Shown here in pieces: positions 43,331 through 56,500 of a stretch of DNA of 64,000 nucleotides. Under the pieces are notes generated by a model that saw only the letters and a list, made by a program, of their open reading frames with translations, made no database searches and was not told the DNA's origin. The stretch covers positions 248,001 to 312,000 of the forward strand of contig JAEBUN010000007.1 in assembly GCA_023014365.1 (NCBI GenBank), read 5' to 3'. Every line of letters starts with the position of its first letter. Within the stretch, counting starts at the first letter, position 1. A program made the translations under genes and the position numbers. This DNA is from Lepiota brunneoincarnata (Eukaryota > Basidiomycota > Agaricomycetes > Agaricales > Agaricaceae).

Positions 43331-43549
43331 ATGGCTGGCTCACAACATATACATACACTGCTCCTTATCCACTACTAGCTGATGTTGACTGCTAGGACTC
43401 GTCCTATACAGTCTCCCCTCTTCATCCAAGAAGAAATGCTCCACCATATACTTAAGCTTATGCAGATCCGGCTCATCCAAGCCTTCAGCTGCGCTACTGC
43501 CCCCTGTTTTCAGGAATTCCCTGACTTTGGGTATTCTTCCGTCTTGTAT

Positions 43550-45907
43550 TCACACTGTATCTGTCCTACGCGATTCATCATACGCTTCCTCTATCTCAGT
43601 CAACTTTTCCTCTTCGAAATCTGGCACTAGCCTGACATCCATCATTAAGCTTAGTACTTGTCGGTAGTTTTCTGGGCACGCTGGGTCTTCTATAACCCTA
43701 AGCTTAGCCTGTTGTTCATCCAAGTACTCTTCCCAAGCTTGATCCAGCTCATACTCAAAATCATACACATCACGCACCAGACCCTGGTTGAAGCCAGAGC
43801 GACTGTCAATCTCATCACAGAAGGCTTCCAAGGGTAAAGGATCTGCAGCCCCCAGATCTTCTTTGATCAACTTGAACTCCTCTCCCTCATCCTTGGATCC
43901 ATCGTCAAAACGACAGGCTGTCTCATCACCAGGATAGTAACATCGTCTGGACAGTCCATCCAGCCCAAATGTCTTCCCTTCTTTGTGTACTAGCATGAAG
44001 TGGAACGATCTAATGAAGTCCACCCAACGGTTTACAGTAGCGTTCAGGAGTTTTCCTGGGTTGTTTAACATCCCAAAAAGAAACTTTGCATCTGTTTCCA
44101 CTACTAGATTTCTCGATCCCCACAATAAATATTTCTCCTGTTCCAGCACCATTCTTAAGCTGCATAGCTCTCACTTGGGCTGAGAATACCTCTGCTGTCT
44201 CTCATCCAATAATATTGACCCAAACTTTGCATAATGTATAAGCTTAGTGTCTTCTACATCTCTCTGATATATATAGTATCCCACTGCCCTCCATGAGGTA
44301 TCCATGGCTACTACTATGGGTTGTTTACTTGGAAATTTGGGGTTCCTGGTCAGGAAACAGCACTGAATCGCATCTTTCAGCTCCTGCTGCACTTTCCATT
44401 TGTTTTCTCCCCATTCAAACTCTTGTCCCTTCTTAAGCTTTTCGTATAGAGGTGCAGCAATGGCTATGAACTTTGGGATATGATTCCTGCAGCGCGTAGC
44501 TGTTCCTAGAAAACCCCTTAGCTCTGAGACATTCTCGCAATCCCCCCATCTTAAAACTTTTCCGATAGTGTCTGTGGCGGGCAACCGTCCTTTATAGGAG
44601 CATTCAAAACCCACTACGGTGATTTCATCAGTGCAGATAGTCATTTTGGGCCCTGAGAAGGTTCCCCCTACATATTTCATCCTCTGTAGAATCCTATTGA
44701 CCATCTGCATGTGTTCCCATACAAATTGTCGGATCCCTGGGTTCTTTTTCAATGTCTCTTCAGTGCCATCTGGCAACTCATATCTGGTTTTCGGTCCTCT
44801 GATAGGTACATCATCTATGTATGGCATCGTGTATTCTGGTATCTCACTGGCTAGGATTGCTGTTACATCCTCATGAAATATAGGCACTGAATTGGTCCAT
44901 CCCATAGGTAGCATCACTAAGTGTAGCGCTCCAAAAGGCATCTGGAACATTGTTAAGTCCTGAGACAACTCAGCTAACAATTGCTTGTCATATCCAACAT
45001 ACAGATCCAGGATGCCTCCCCAAGCCCTGCCTGCAAAGTGCATTGCCAAATCTTCCATTGCTGGCAGCAGCCCTGAATGCGCTATTGTTACTCTGTTCAG
45101 CAGTTCCAAGCTGTGTACCAGTCTCAAACTTTTTCCATCTTTCTTTACCACACAGAACCATCTGGATCTATAGGATGAGTTCAACGGCTCATATACACCA
45201 GCACTAATCTTTCTTTTTATAATGGCACAGACTTCATCATAGATTGCTGGTGGAATCGGAATGGGCTTTTCCACCCATGGAGTATGTTCTACCATCGGTA
45301 TCTCGATCGGCGGGAAGAAATCTTCCCTAAAACATCCCTTTTCCTCATCTGTCCAGGCGAATGCCTTTTCTTGAAGCATCATGATGTGGTGCATCAGCTT
45401 TCTTTCCTCTGGCCACAAGAAATCCCCTGCATGGGCTTCATCCAGCTTAAGCTTATGCTCCTCAGTATATCTGCCTGTTGGGACAAACTCTGGAGGATGC
45501 ATGCTAAGCTCAGGCATTTCTGCCAGCGGGTCCCCTTTTATTTCTTGTTTTATCCTGAATCTCTCCAGTAGATCACCCAACACTGGCCTCACTTTTAAGG
45601 CTACTGGTTTATATTTCTTCCCAGCCAGGCATTGTACCGTATCTTCATCATCTTCTTCTGTTTCAAAGACAGTTATTCCCTGGTCCTCTGTACCCTGCGC
45701 GTTGGCTATGCGTCCTAGGCACAATAACGCTGTTGCTTTATCTTCTTGTGGACAGTCCTCATTGCATATGACTCGGTCAATGAACATTAGCTGTAGCTCG
45801 GCCTCTGAGAAGCTTCCTTTCACTAAGCTTAGTGTTTGTGCAACGACAGGGCCCTTATCATTATCATAGTCTATTATACAAGCCACCTCTCCTTGTCCCT
45901 TAGTCAA
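43550..45907 (-). pseudogene. Element F reverse transcriptase and RNase H
   Basis: 45,907-44,171: linker, RT with SRWFCVVKKDGKSLRLVHS and PYIDDVPIRG (YxDD), connection, and RNase H start (VVAMDTSWRAVGYYIYQ). TGA at 44,171 interrupts at SQPK/ELCSL; the same frame continues as VETDAKFLFGML and AVNRWVDFI to TGA at 43,550. An acidic spacer leads to the integrase. Confidence 0.88.
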
Positions 45908-45969
45908 CTCATTGAGGTTTCTTGAAAATTTTGACTGTTTTCTCTAAGCTTAAGAGGATTACACTCTCC

Positions 45970-46704
45970 TCAAGCATAAGTTGGCAACACAGCCCTTTCT
46001 CTGGTATTTGGGTCCATAATAACCAAGGTTTGCTCACCACTGGTGCTATTCCTGACTTTGCTAGCAGTCATTACATCAAACGGTCGTCCCAGCAGTACTC
46101 GATACATGGGGTTGCAAACTATGTGAACTTGCAAATAGATTGTGACTCCCCTGCAGGTAAAGCCTACATTCTTTGCCAACCCACAAGTCTTTTCAACCTG
46201 CCCATTCGCACTCTGCAAATTAATTGTAGTGTCTGGGTCCCAAGAAACTTGACATGCAATTGCCGCTTCCTGACTCATAGATACGATCTGTGACCCACTA
46301 TCTAGCAAGGCCTCTTCCTGCCAAATCCCATTTATCAGAGTCAGAACTACTCTCAATGGTTCGCATTCTTTAGCAATAAACACTTGCTGTCCCCTGTCTC
46401 TTCTGGGAAGTGACTCCAAGTACTGCATGATTGGATCTTGAGCTACCCAGGCTTGCGTTGCCAAGCCTTCTTGGAGCACTGTATCATACTTCCGAGAGCC
46501 ATCTGCCAGCTCCATTATCATAACCTGTACCGGCCCACTATTAATTTCCATATCTTCTGTATCATCTTCCAAGGATCCAACTCCTGCTATTAAGCTTTGA
46601 TTCGTGGGTACCCATTTTCTCATAATTTGCTCTCTATAAGCATTCCTGTATAAAGGTGACAATGCCAAGAGTTCTCCATGCGATACTGAGGCTTCTCGCT
46701 TCAA
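45970..46704 (-). pseudogene. Element F protease region
   Basis: Aspartyl protease with EALLDSGSQIVSMS (about 46,290) and GRPFDVMTASKVRN, ending at TGA 45,970, after which the frame continues a short way. The upstream frame to about 46,990 has further stops. Confidence 0.85.
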
Positions 46705-49112
46705 TACCCTGCTGAGTACTTCCTCAACATCAACATTCCTCTCTATAGGGGCCTAGTGCTTATATGCAGGCTCCTTCTTGGATGATTCCATCCTTCTGAC
46801 AGGCAGCAGTGGTACCTCAACGACCAGGCGCAGTGGTTTCACATTCCTATATGGTAATTCCCCTGCTACCGCACACGGTTGTTTCTCTGTTGTCTGCCCT
46901 ATTTCCTCATTTTCTGATTCTTCTGATCACTCGGAATCTGACGCGTCCTCAGGAGTCTGTCCTCTGACGAAGGCGACCTTCTTCTTCAGAGCCAGCTCCT
47001 TCCTCAAACCCTTTAGAAACCTGACTCTGAGTTCCAAGTCTTTGCACCACTCCTGGTGTCTAAATACTGGCTTGCCGAGGGCATACCATCCGTCAAACCA
47101 CTAAGCTTAGCCTGTATCTGGGCCAATTGCTCAGCCAAAGACTGTATCTCAACATTATCATCCTTTCTGGTCATAAGCTTAACCTTTGGGGCACTCCCGG
47201 CATGGATGGCAGCTGTTTCCAACATTTCCATGCGCTGCTTCAGACAGCGGATTTCTTCTTCCGCTAGCGACCTTTGGTTTTCTGACCTCGGGAACGCTTT
47301 CTGTGCAAACACTGCTGCCACTGGCACTTGCGGTAACTCAGGCTCAACCTCCAGCAGTTCTGGTACCTGAACAAAGAGTTGTCCCTTTGTCGCATAGTAC
47401 TTCGCTACTTTCTCTTTAATAGGCCCTTCCCCTCAAGGGATACTCGAGCTGTCTCCCATATATATTTTGTTCCCTTTGACTCTAATTCGGCCAGCTTGTT
47501 TATCTGCCTCCATGTCCAGGCGGAATAACCAACTATGCCCCAATAACCAACAGTAGAAACACTTGCAATTGGAAAGCGACCCTGCCAGCCCACTTCCAGT
47601 ATTCCTCTGAGTGTGATTATAGCCGGCATGATTATGTCCGTCCTTCGCCAAACTCTCTAAGTATGATTTTAAAGTATGCCCCTGGATATTCATGAGGTCC
47701 TTAAGCTCAGCAAGACTGCCTGCCATCTGCGAGACTTCATCCTGAAACTTCTGCTTTAAGCTTTGCAGCTCTTGCTTTACTACAGGGTCATAAGTCCCTG
47801 TTCCGGACGTTGCAGGTGGATGGCTCATTGATGCTGAGTTCACCAGCCTTGAATCCTGATGAAGGAATCGCATAAGTGTTTTGCCAATTGAAATTTTGAT
47901 GGCTTTATCCATGACGATCCTCCAATCATAGGGGTCCTCTTCACATAAATCCTTCGCAGTTAGTGCCGACCCATTGCTTGCAGTTCTACGCACCCTGGTG
48001 ATCGCTAATCTCGCACTGAGTATGTCCTGGAACATGGAGTCCAGTGCGCTTGTAAATAACTCGACTAGCTCTCGGTTTGAGACTACTGCCGGCGACTTCA
48101 GGCACTTTTCTGCTTCTAGAATGAATTGCCTTTTGAAGTCCAAGATTCTATGCTCCTCATTCATTGCAATGCCTCTACTCTCTGCGCAGAGTTCCCTCAA
48201 TCGTTGCACTGAGCCCTGCTTGGCTGCCACAGTCTCGGGATACTCTTTCTTCAATCTCTCTACGAAGCCTGTCCAGCTTCCTGCTGGGAACTCCGCAAAA
48301 CTCATCCACTCTTCATGGATATCCTGGTCCACATATGACACTGCCCAATTTATCCTTTCTGCATTGTCTGTCATCTTCGTTATCATGAAGAGCTGTTCAA
48401 GCATCCAGAGATAATTTCTCAATGTCTGTGGTTTTGATGCATCCCATCTGGGAGCATTATTGCTAAAGGGAATTGGCATATGCTCATGTCCCATTTTTCT
48501 AGCTGTAGTCGTCGTAGACAGCATAGTTTGGTTTGTCTGTACAGTTGGAGTTGACTGTGATATCTGTGGTACCATAGAGGCACCAGGAGGGTTCGTATGA
48601 AACGAGTTTTGGTTTGTAAACACTAAGCTTAGCATAGGAACGGTCTGACCATCCTGGCTTTTGGTGTGCAGAATATGCACTATGTTGCAAGCTGAGGCTG
48701 GAAGCCTTATAGTAATTCTGGGAGCAGTAGAGATCAGTGGTGCGACTTCTCTCGATACTGCAACTGCTAAACTGCTCGCTGTGCTTGCAGTTATAGAACT
48801 AGTAGGATCTTTTTGCTTTCGAGAGGTACTAGCGGCGATGAGGCCTTCAGAACCTTCTGGACAATTAGAATTCCAAGTAGTCTCTGTTTTGGGGGGTCGA
48901 CCTTCCTGAGACTGCTCTCGAAGGACATTTTGGGTGACTTTACAGTCTTTGCTTGAACCTTTTTCTGCTTTGCAGGTGAAAGATGGGCCAGTGTCCAAGT
49001 CTTTTGGTGTTTGTCTCGTGAAATTCAACTGAAAACCCCCCTCGTGGTGGGCTCCAGATGAAAAGGTGGAAATGTTCGTGGGTTTTAATATAGATAAATG
49101 GCTTGTTCTCAC
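46705..49112 (-). pseudogene. Element F gag
   Basis: ATG at 49,112; 559-codon frame to 47,433. Ser/Thr-rich N-terminus, capsid-like central domain (RWDASKPQTLRNYLWMLEQLF, WTGFVERLKKEYP), and a damaged zinc knuckle (CKCFYCWLLGHSW, second half out of frame). A frameshift near 47,560 leads to the continuation 47,327-47,013 (coiled coil SLAEEEIRCLKQRMEML). Confidence 0.85.
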
Positions 49113-49324
49113 TAAGCTTAGTCAAAATTCGATAAGCGTAAGTTAATACAAGTAGTATGAGATAGATAATGAACAGTTTTGTCTTTTAGGGTGTTCTGGG
49201 GGTGCGTTCTGACAGCGAAATTCAAGAGAATAGTGTTTTTAGAGGTTAACAAACAGCCATTGAAGTTATCTTAGCCGTACGGTGCAACAGTGAAAGGACA
49301 ATCCCTGTCAATTCAAAGCGTGGG

Positions 49325-49435
49325 GTCTCTAGTCTCTGGTCTCTGGTCTCTGAACTCTGTTCTCTGTCTCTGTCTCTGTCTCTAGCACTCTGGAACTCTA
49401 AACTCTGGACTCTGTTCTCTGTCTCTGTCTCTGGG
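49325..49435. repeat. CT/TCTCTG simple repeat
   Basis: Imperfect tandem GGTCTCT and CTCTGT units, for example TCTCTGTCTCTGTCTCTG. Confidence 0.85.
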
Positions 49436-49816
49436 TTGGTTGATGACCAAAGAAATCACACTTAACGACGCACACTAAATAGTCCTCTGAAACCATTCTT
49501 GATCACGGCTCACAGACTTGCGTTGAAATGCGGATTACTTTACGAGATTGAAAACGAAGTTTGTTAACAGGTTCGCTAATTCCGACTTTATAAGTTCGTG
49601 GGGGAGAGGTTGTCACAGATCTCCAGAAATATATTCAATTCTAGTGTTTTTAGGGTTTTGGTACGTTATTCTCTTAGTCTCCAACTAGACAGACAGTTGT
49701 TCTATCTGAATACAATGGGAACTTTTGACGGTCGTTGCTATATAATATGTTAACTAATATCTTCACGATTCGATAAGTCAGGCAAAACACAAGCTTTCGC
49801 AATCAGTGAACCTCCG

Positions 49817-50150
49817 TAGACCTAGCAGACAACGTGTTCTAACGGGCCCTAGCGTACTACATCCTTTTCTCTTGACAATACTGTAAATTTACACTACCCA
49901 GCGAGACAGGCTTTTGACAAGCTCCTGCAGTAAGTGTCTTTAAGCTAGTAGGCCTAGCGGACGGCGTTATCTAACAGGCCCTAGTGCACTACAGCTTCTG
50001 AACAAGGCAATAAAACTTTTATACTACTCAGCGAGACAGGCTTCTAGTGAGCTCCTGCAGTAAGTATCTTTAAACTAGATAGACCTAGTGGACAGCGTTT
50101 TCAACGGGCCCTAGCGTACTATGTTCACTTCTCAATTAAACAGCTCTACA
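49817..50150. repeat. Tandem repeat, about 131-132 bp, about 2.5 copies
   Basis: Units start at 49,817, 49,949 and 50,080 with TAGACCTAGCAGAC-like sequence, share GGGCCCTAGCGTACTA and CAGCGAGACAGGCTT, and diverge by scattered substitutions. Third copy partial. Position suggests a regulatory array in the F leader or LTR. Confidence 0.8.
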
Positions 50151-52100
50151 ATTCAATGGTATACTTCTGAGGCAAGGCCTCTAAGAGGAACCCAAAGAAA
50201 CGGAAGTTAGTGAACTTTTCTACTTAAGAACCGAAGAGGCGTAGCAACTCGTATTCAGTTCTCGAGTCAAGCAGAAGGGTCTGTCAATATCTCAATCGTT
50301 TCAAAGGGTCTGGTTTTAAAGAGTATAACTCTTTAAGTCTCTGGTGGTCTTATGACCGAAGAAAATCGCGTAAAATTGCTTTATATTCTTATCCTAATCA
50401 ATCATACAATCAGGGGGGGAAATAGGCAAGCAGTTTCTTGCCTCCCATGTAATTTACAGACGAGTTTTTATAACAATATACAATTAACTTATGGGTATAC
50501 CTGAAACAAGCCTTCAGCTTCATCATTTTATTGTCTCCTCATCATTTAGGAGCATCATTCTAGGAGTTCCGATATCAGCGACATCAATTTGCTCTCAGGG
50601 ACTTGCTCCCTAGGTGCCTGGCTATTTATATCACAGCCAGCTGGGTTAGCAAGTTTCCTCGCTAACATTTATCTATTGGTTTTTATTTTATTCTCGGACT
50701 CTCCACACCTGAGCTTTTCAACCCTAATGTTCTAAAGTCCACTTCCATAGTCTTCAGGTAGTAGACTAACACTAGAATTAATTAGCTTATTCTATTCTTA
50801 TCAATCTTCATTTTCTAGTTCATCATTTCTGATCTCTTTTTGTTTCTATGAGGGGGCATCCTTCCCTGAGTACCCTCAGGGATACCCCCATTCGATCCCT
50901 TAGGTTTCAATATCATCAGAACCGTTTCAAGGGGACATTCTTGTCAGGGCATTCAGCTAATCCCTACATTCTTTTGTCAAGATTCACTCCCAGACCTGTT
51001 ATTATGACTAGGTACCATCCGGATGACATAGGTGTTGCGACTCGTCCGCTTTCTAGGGCAGAGGCGAAGAAATGGGTCTTTTTGTGCAGTCATGAGTATC
51101 TTAACTAATATCTTAGTTAACACGGTATCGGATACAATGCTCAGGTACATTCATACCAGAGTCATTCTTCCATAGCCTTGTCACCCATAAGTTAGTTAAC
51201 ATCACTTTTACTTGTCTGGGTGTTCTGGTTCTGTTTCTGAGATGTCCGCCTTCACATATTTTAGATAGTATTCTAAATCTCTCGCACCCAGTGTCTGACC
51301 ATGGCCATATACTGATATTATTCAGTAACGGAGAGTTAGTTACTTTATTAGCTAGTGATTTCACAAATGAAATGATTTTGCGGCGCAACAGCGTGTGGAA
51401 GCAGGGGTGAGACCTCTTCTTCTCCACGAACAAGCGCGACCGTATTTATATTGTTTAGATACATGCAAGAGATAGTAAATATGAAATAGAAAACAATAAG
51501 CTTAATTGTTACAGGTACTGCAGAATATTTTGGAAGGTTTGGCAGCATTTCTACCTTGCCCTGGGTTATGGGTTTTTCTCTGATTGACAAATGGCAATCC
51601 AGCCAGACGTGTTCCATGCTTGTCTGCATTATTCTGCGTCTACGCGAGCGCGTTAAGTTTCTGGATCAATTATGATCGGAATGTATAGCAGATGGACAAT
51701 CCCTTGATCCGTTGTAATTAATCTCAGTTAAGCAGTATGCCGAAGTGCCGGGACCCACAAAGCACTTGTTAATTAGGAGTCTTTGATATTTCTAGGGTTT
51801 TGGGCATCGGGTATTGCCTCCCGAACGTTGGACGTTCTGTTCCGTGGTCCGGTCATCATTATTGGGCTTGCTATGGGCGTAATACCCCTGCAACAGCCGC
51901 TATGTACATTCTTTAGGTTCCAACAAATCCGAGTTCATCAGAAAACTGCTTGTAAGGTCCCTTGATGTGACCAGAGTATACTTGATAGGCTATGTAAAGT
52001 CCGGAATCCCTCCAGAGAGTGTTCTGATAGCTTGGTTCACTAAGCTTAGTGATAATAAGCTGGTTTGAACACTTCCGAGGCTCAAATATCCTCAGTTCGG

Positions 52101-53550
52101 TCAAACTGGCTACTACAGGACAAAATACCAATCCTCTATAGGGTTCTTTAATAATATAACCAATGATTCTATGTAGAGAATCGTTCCGGAGTACGGAATT
52201 GGTGTATCACTGGGGACAGCGTAGCATATTTCCCAAACTTCTCTTTAGCAGATGGGAACTTGTGAGGTCATAGTGAGAAGACAGGGTTTCTCATGGCAGG
52301 CTCCAGTTAAAGAACAGCCAGCAATGTTGACAACAAAAATAATAGAAGTGAGTGTAATTGGCGATACAGCTACTCGGGCTCAAGTTTGTCGAGAGGGGAG
52401 AGAGACAAAAGGGTAATATTATGGGAGTACAAGTGAAGACAGTGGGGGAGAAAGAACAATAGATGGATGAAAGAAAAAAGAGGAAGGGGGTCTGCTAGCT
52501 AGCGAGGTGCTCAAACACCTGAGATTTATACTATGAGACTGAGACAATTAACTATGGAAAATAGAATATGTCATGACGAAGAGTCAATGGTATCTATGAA
52601 AATTATGAAAGCAAATGATGCTAGAGGGGGAGGGGGTATTGTGCCACTGGCAGTGACAACGCTTCGGAGTTGAGATGCGTTGGGAGCTGGTGGGACAGCA
52701 GTGAGGGAATGTGCACAATGCTATGCGTGCAGGCATGTTTCCTCCCTCACATCACCTCCCTCTCTTTGATTACGCCATGGCATGAATGCCATTGTTCAAT
52801 CTGAGGTATGTTACTCAACATTGCACCCATCAAGAAGTCCAATTTTGACCACTACCAGATTCTTGCAAGTTGCTGTATAGAGATATGCTATTGTATTACT
52901 AGCATGTGGGGTGTCCACTTGTCTTTCTGTGAGTGTAGGATTGAGGGGCCAGCATCCCTCATATTTCTTCATAACAAACAAGCCTGGAATCTTCTATCTC
53001 TTCATCCAGCCATCATTGAGAAGTGTTGTTCCAAAGCTAAAGCTGCCAGAGCCGGGATGCCCTAGTGGGTAGGGCAGTTTGGGTATAAGATGTCAGACGT
53101 ATTGTCATCACTTAAGTGGAGAATTAGAAGCGATGGGGAGTCTGGGTATACATCCCCATTTGGTGCAGCCGGGGTTCTGCCTTGCATCTTGCCCTTTGAG
53201 TCCAGCAAGTAGCTTGATGATTTAGGGTGCTGAGGTGGTCTGGTGAGGTGGATGCCCTTGGTAATGATGGGAAGGTGCTTGTAAGTTGGTGAGGCAGTTT
53301 GGAGACTCTACAATCAAGAAATTGATGAGATCTTGGCAATAAATCTTGGAAGGTTTAACTGACCAAATGGCATCCAGTACTACCCATTATGGGGCTTGGG
53401 AGTTGTGGCGGCACTATCAATGGCCTTGCTTCCATGCAAGGCAGTGGGTATCTCACAAGCAGAGGTCAGACTCCTGAGAAGTAACTTTTGATTATTGCAG
53501 GCAAAAGTTGTTACACAATCGCCCACAACAATGAATGAACTTGTAGCCAC
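52101..53550. other. Unassigned stretch
   Basis: Contains a purine-rich tract (52,380-52,490). No supported gene. Confidence 0.5.
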
Positions 53551-53559
53551 CTCAGTAAC

Positions 53560-54792
53560 CATGCAATTGGGCTATGCCCAATGGATTGGATTAAGGACTC
53601 CTGAGCGGATGCGCTGGAGCACACTGCACAGTATAAGATAACCCTCAGTTCCGGAAGTTGGGAGTATGATGATGAAGGAGAGGAGGAATGGAATTGAATG
53701 GCATCTATTGAGAATCAGGAGCGTGATGAGGAAGTTTTGGATTCAATGAAAAGACACTTTAAGGAAATGAGGAAATGCATTTGAACCCAGAGGGATATGT
53801 CTGGAAAACCAAAACACATTTTAACCGGAGTCTGTGTCTGAAGATATCCATAACACAGGCGTTGCAGGAGCAGGGTGCATGACGAACCCACTGTGAATAA
53901 GTTTTACAACTCTCTCATGTTCACGTGCCCAATACCATCAGCGATCTCTCAGCAGCCGGCTTGCACTCTCCTGCTTGTGACTCTTTTGGTACTCCAGAGA
54001 GTCATTTGTTCTCACTCAGCCCATCTTGTTTTCTTTCCCATCCCTAATGAACATGAATTTCAGAGAGGGGTGGGACTGCTTGTGCTTTTCGGGTTCCCAG
54101 AAACACACTGCCTTCCATGCCTCCCTGTTACTGTACCAGCAGCTATGCCAGTGCCTAGTTCAAGATCTCTGCATATTGAAAGCCACAGAATCCTGGATAG
54201 CACTCTTGTAGACCTTGATTGGAGTGTTTATCCTACTGTGCTGATGCCCTCAGACCCTCATCTCAACATCTGAAGTCTGATGCTGGCTGAGGGAGTACGG
54301 ACCATAGCATATATTCATATACTTTCGTCCTCAACATCGTTGAGTCACTGCACAGGATGGAGCATCACGCCCTTGTATCTCCCAGGCAAAGTTGCAGCAC
54401 CACCTCTTCCCCTGACCAAATTCTGTGTAGTGGGTTCACGATTCCAGTCTCAATTCAACCTGGTTCCCAATAGCGGTGACAATACACATTCTCAGCTTGG
54501 AGGCTCCACCTTGTGTTTTTGCCAGATGTCATAGGTGCTTTCATCATCAAGTGAACCCCCTGCCTGCAGTCCTTGAAGAATTTTGTCAGGTTCTAATACT
54601 TTTCTGGGGGATTTTGCCCTCCTATTTCTCTTTGGAAGGGAGCACAGGAATTGTGGCATGCAATGCAAGCCAGGCTGAGCAAAATCGATCATATTTGAGG
54701 AGACAGCAAAATGTTCTGCACAGGGCTAGTCAATGCATTCGGTACTGGTTTGTACACATTCAGCAACTTCTAGTTTGCATGATTAACTAAAT
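53560..54792 (+). repeat. H2 copy 2: decayed Plavaka-type element segment
   Basis: Inverted relative to 14.5-15.9 kb and collinear with it: AQWIGLR.., RDEEVLDSM, LLLVTLLVLQRV, SHRILDSTLVDLD and QQLLVC.IN in the same order. The transposase core found at 11.6-14.3 kb is absent; unrelated-looking sequence starts at 54,793. A non-autonomous or deleted derivative. Confidence 0.65.
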
Positions 54793-55964
54793 CACCACCA
54801 CCACGCTCCTTCTTCGGCCTCACCACCTGGGTTGCCAAGACTTTCCTCGAGCACCGTCTCCCTCATCTCAACCCACCCAGTATTGAGGCACCTATCATAG
54901 CACAGAGTGCGGCCTTTGCGACCAAACTGTCTGCGGGTTCTCCCATTTTCACACCAGTAGGAAAGGTACTGCATAGTGCCATACCCGTGGTGATGCTGCC
55001 GAGCATTATCACCTCCACTGTTTGGGAGCGCCTATACTTATATTCTAATATGTTAATTTGTGGGAGAATCCCAACTTGCTATTTGCTTCCTGGTGCTCAA
55101 ACCGCATCAGGGCCATGTTGGATCTTGCATCAAGTCCACTGAGGGAAGGCAAAGATGGACATATTCAATACTCACCTATGTTCCACACTCATCAGTATCC
55201 TATGATCCCCTTGCAGCTGCACTGCACCCCCCATCGGGGGAGACGCCTAGGCAGCAAAGGAAGAGAGGGCCAGCCAAGGCATGAGCCTTGGAGGTTAGTA
55301 ACCAGATGGATGCGGAGATCAAGGCTGCCAAGCAAGCTATGAAAAAGCACAAGAAACTGGCTCGAGTGCAAGTGAAGTGTCCAGGGTGACAAGCGATGCC
55401 TATAGGTTTCCTTCAACTCCCACATCATTACTAACTCATGTGGCTAGACTTCCGAATGGCTTACGCACAAAAATCATGGGCCAAGGAACGTACACCTTGG
55501 CATGTTGTTTGTTTTCTTTAACATTGTGCAGAACATAAACACCATTGTCGACGCCTTGAATGAAGAAACTGAATCAAGCACCTCTCTGGGTCAAAGATTC
55601 ATTCTGACAGAATGGCACCAAAGCATTCTTCCCACCTGCCCCCCCCCTATGAAGGATCAAAAAGGATTTGAAGATGTTCCTTGGTTCTGGCAGCAATGAA
55701 GAGGATGTCTCCAAGGAACCCATCGCTCCAGTTGGGCAAAAAGGGAATTTGCAGATATAAAATGCACTGTCAGTTCTTCATTTACATTTTTGACTTGATC
55801 CCAGCTAGTATTGTTCAGAGCATTATCAGTCAGAAAGAATCTGCCGAAATACCCAAATCAGCAAAAAATACAGGCTGCTGAAATTAGGAGGACTTTACTG
55901 TGTCAGCTCCACCTATGTATGCCACCAGGAATGAGCTTCAGATAATTTGAAAGTCTGGATATTT
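54793..55964. other. Unassigned stretch
   Basis: Short open frames only. No recognised gene. Confidence 0.5.
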
Positions 55965-56500
55965 ACATACCCATGTAGGCTACCATTGGGTGGCATATGC
56001 AATACAGCAAGGATATTTTTTTCAAGTTCATACACGCCTAATCTACATATCACCAAGGTTGACATTGGGCTCTATCAAGATACCTCCCTCCAAGTGACCA
56101 GATTCCACCATTCTTAAAAATCTTTGTTGGGACAGTGCCCCCATAGATGTGGAATGTCACGATAGCATGCATGCCATAGAACCCTCAGACTGTCCAATGG
56201 TCCCTTCCCTCACTTTCTAAGCCATGTTTCCTTCCCCTTCACCTTCTTGCTTAGCCACCAATTGCATCTGTTCAGTTGGTACTCACATTAGAACCCATTC
56301 TGGATCCTGACCTGCAAATATCCCGGATATATCTCACTCATAGGCCCCTTCAGCAACCTCCAAGGCAGTCTTAGCCTCTTTTCTCTCTTCCAGGGATGGG
56401 TTTTTGTGCAGGTGTGAGTAGAGATATGAATACAAGGGCAGCATGGTCGTAATGTGAAGTTGATGGTGAGGGGGCGGTGGTGAAGGTGAGCGCAACAGTG
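55965..56500 (-). repeat. H1 copy 2
   Basis: Reverse complement matches 10,690-11,230 (shared TTGATAGAGCCCAAT, GGCATGCATG and the SLEERKEAKTALEV frame). Together with 53,560-54,792 it shows that one element type lies in two opposite orientations in this window. Confidence 0.65.

Larger units (their letters stand above)
41223..52100 (-). mobile_element. Gypsy-like retroelement F (3' truncated)
   Basis: Minus-strand order gag (49,112-46,705), protease (46,704-45,970), RT-RNase H (45,907-43,550), integrase (43,330-42,250), then an antisense gene; the 3' LTR is missing at the junction with E1 copy C. The right boundary is not defined by a recognised LTR. I extend it to about 52.1 kb because the palindrome TAAGCTTA, abundant across F and absent by eye elsewhere in the window, persists to 52,048. 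Confidence 0.7.
49113..52100. other. Element F upstream region, probably leader/LTR
   Basis: About 3 kb with no clear coding sequence. Contains a CT-rich simple repeat (49,325-49,435), a tandem repeat array (49,817-50,150), a short unrecognised open frame (50,848-51,108, plus) and three TAAGCTTA sites (49,113, 51,497, 52,041). LTR termini were not identified. Confidence 0.45.

Noticed and set aside
49817..50150. CRISPR-like array
   Set aside because: Units are about 131 bp with diverged sequence and no alternating unique spacers; the genome is fungal.
50848..51108. 86-codon plus-strand ORF in the F leader
   Set aside because: Clean but short, no recognisable motif and no second copy to compare; not supported as a gene.
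53055..53090. tRNA-like GCCCTAGTGGGTAGGGC stretch
   Set aside because: No acceptor stem, anticodon arm or B box could be fitted.
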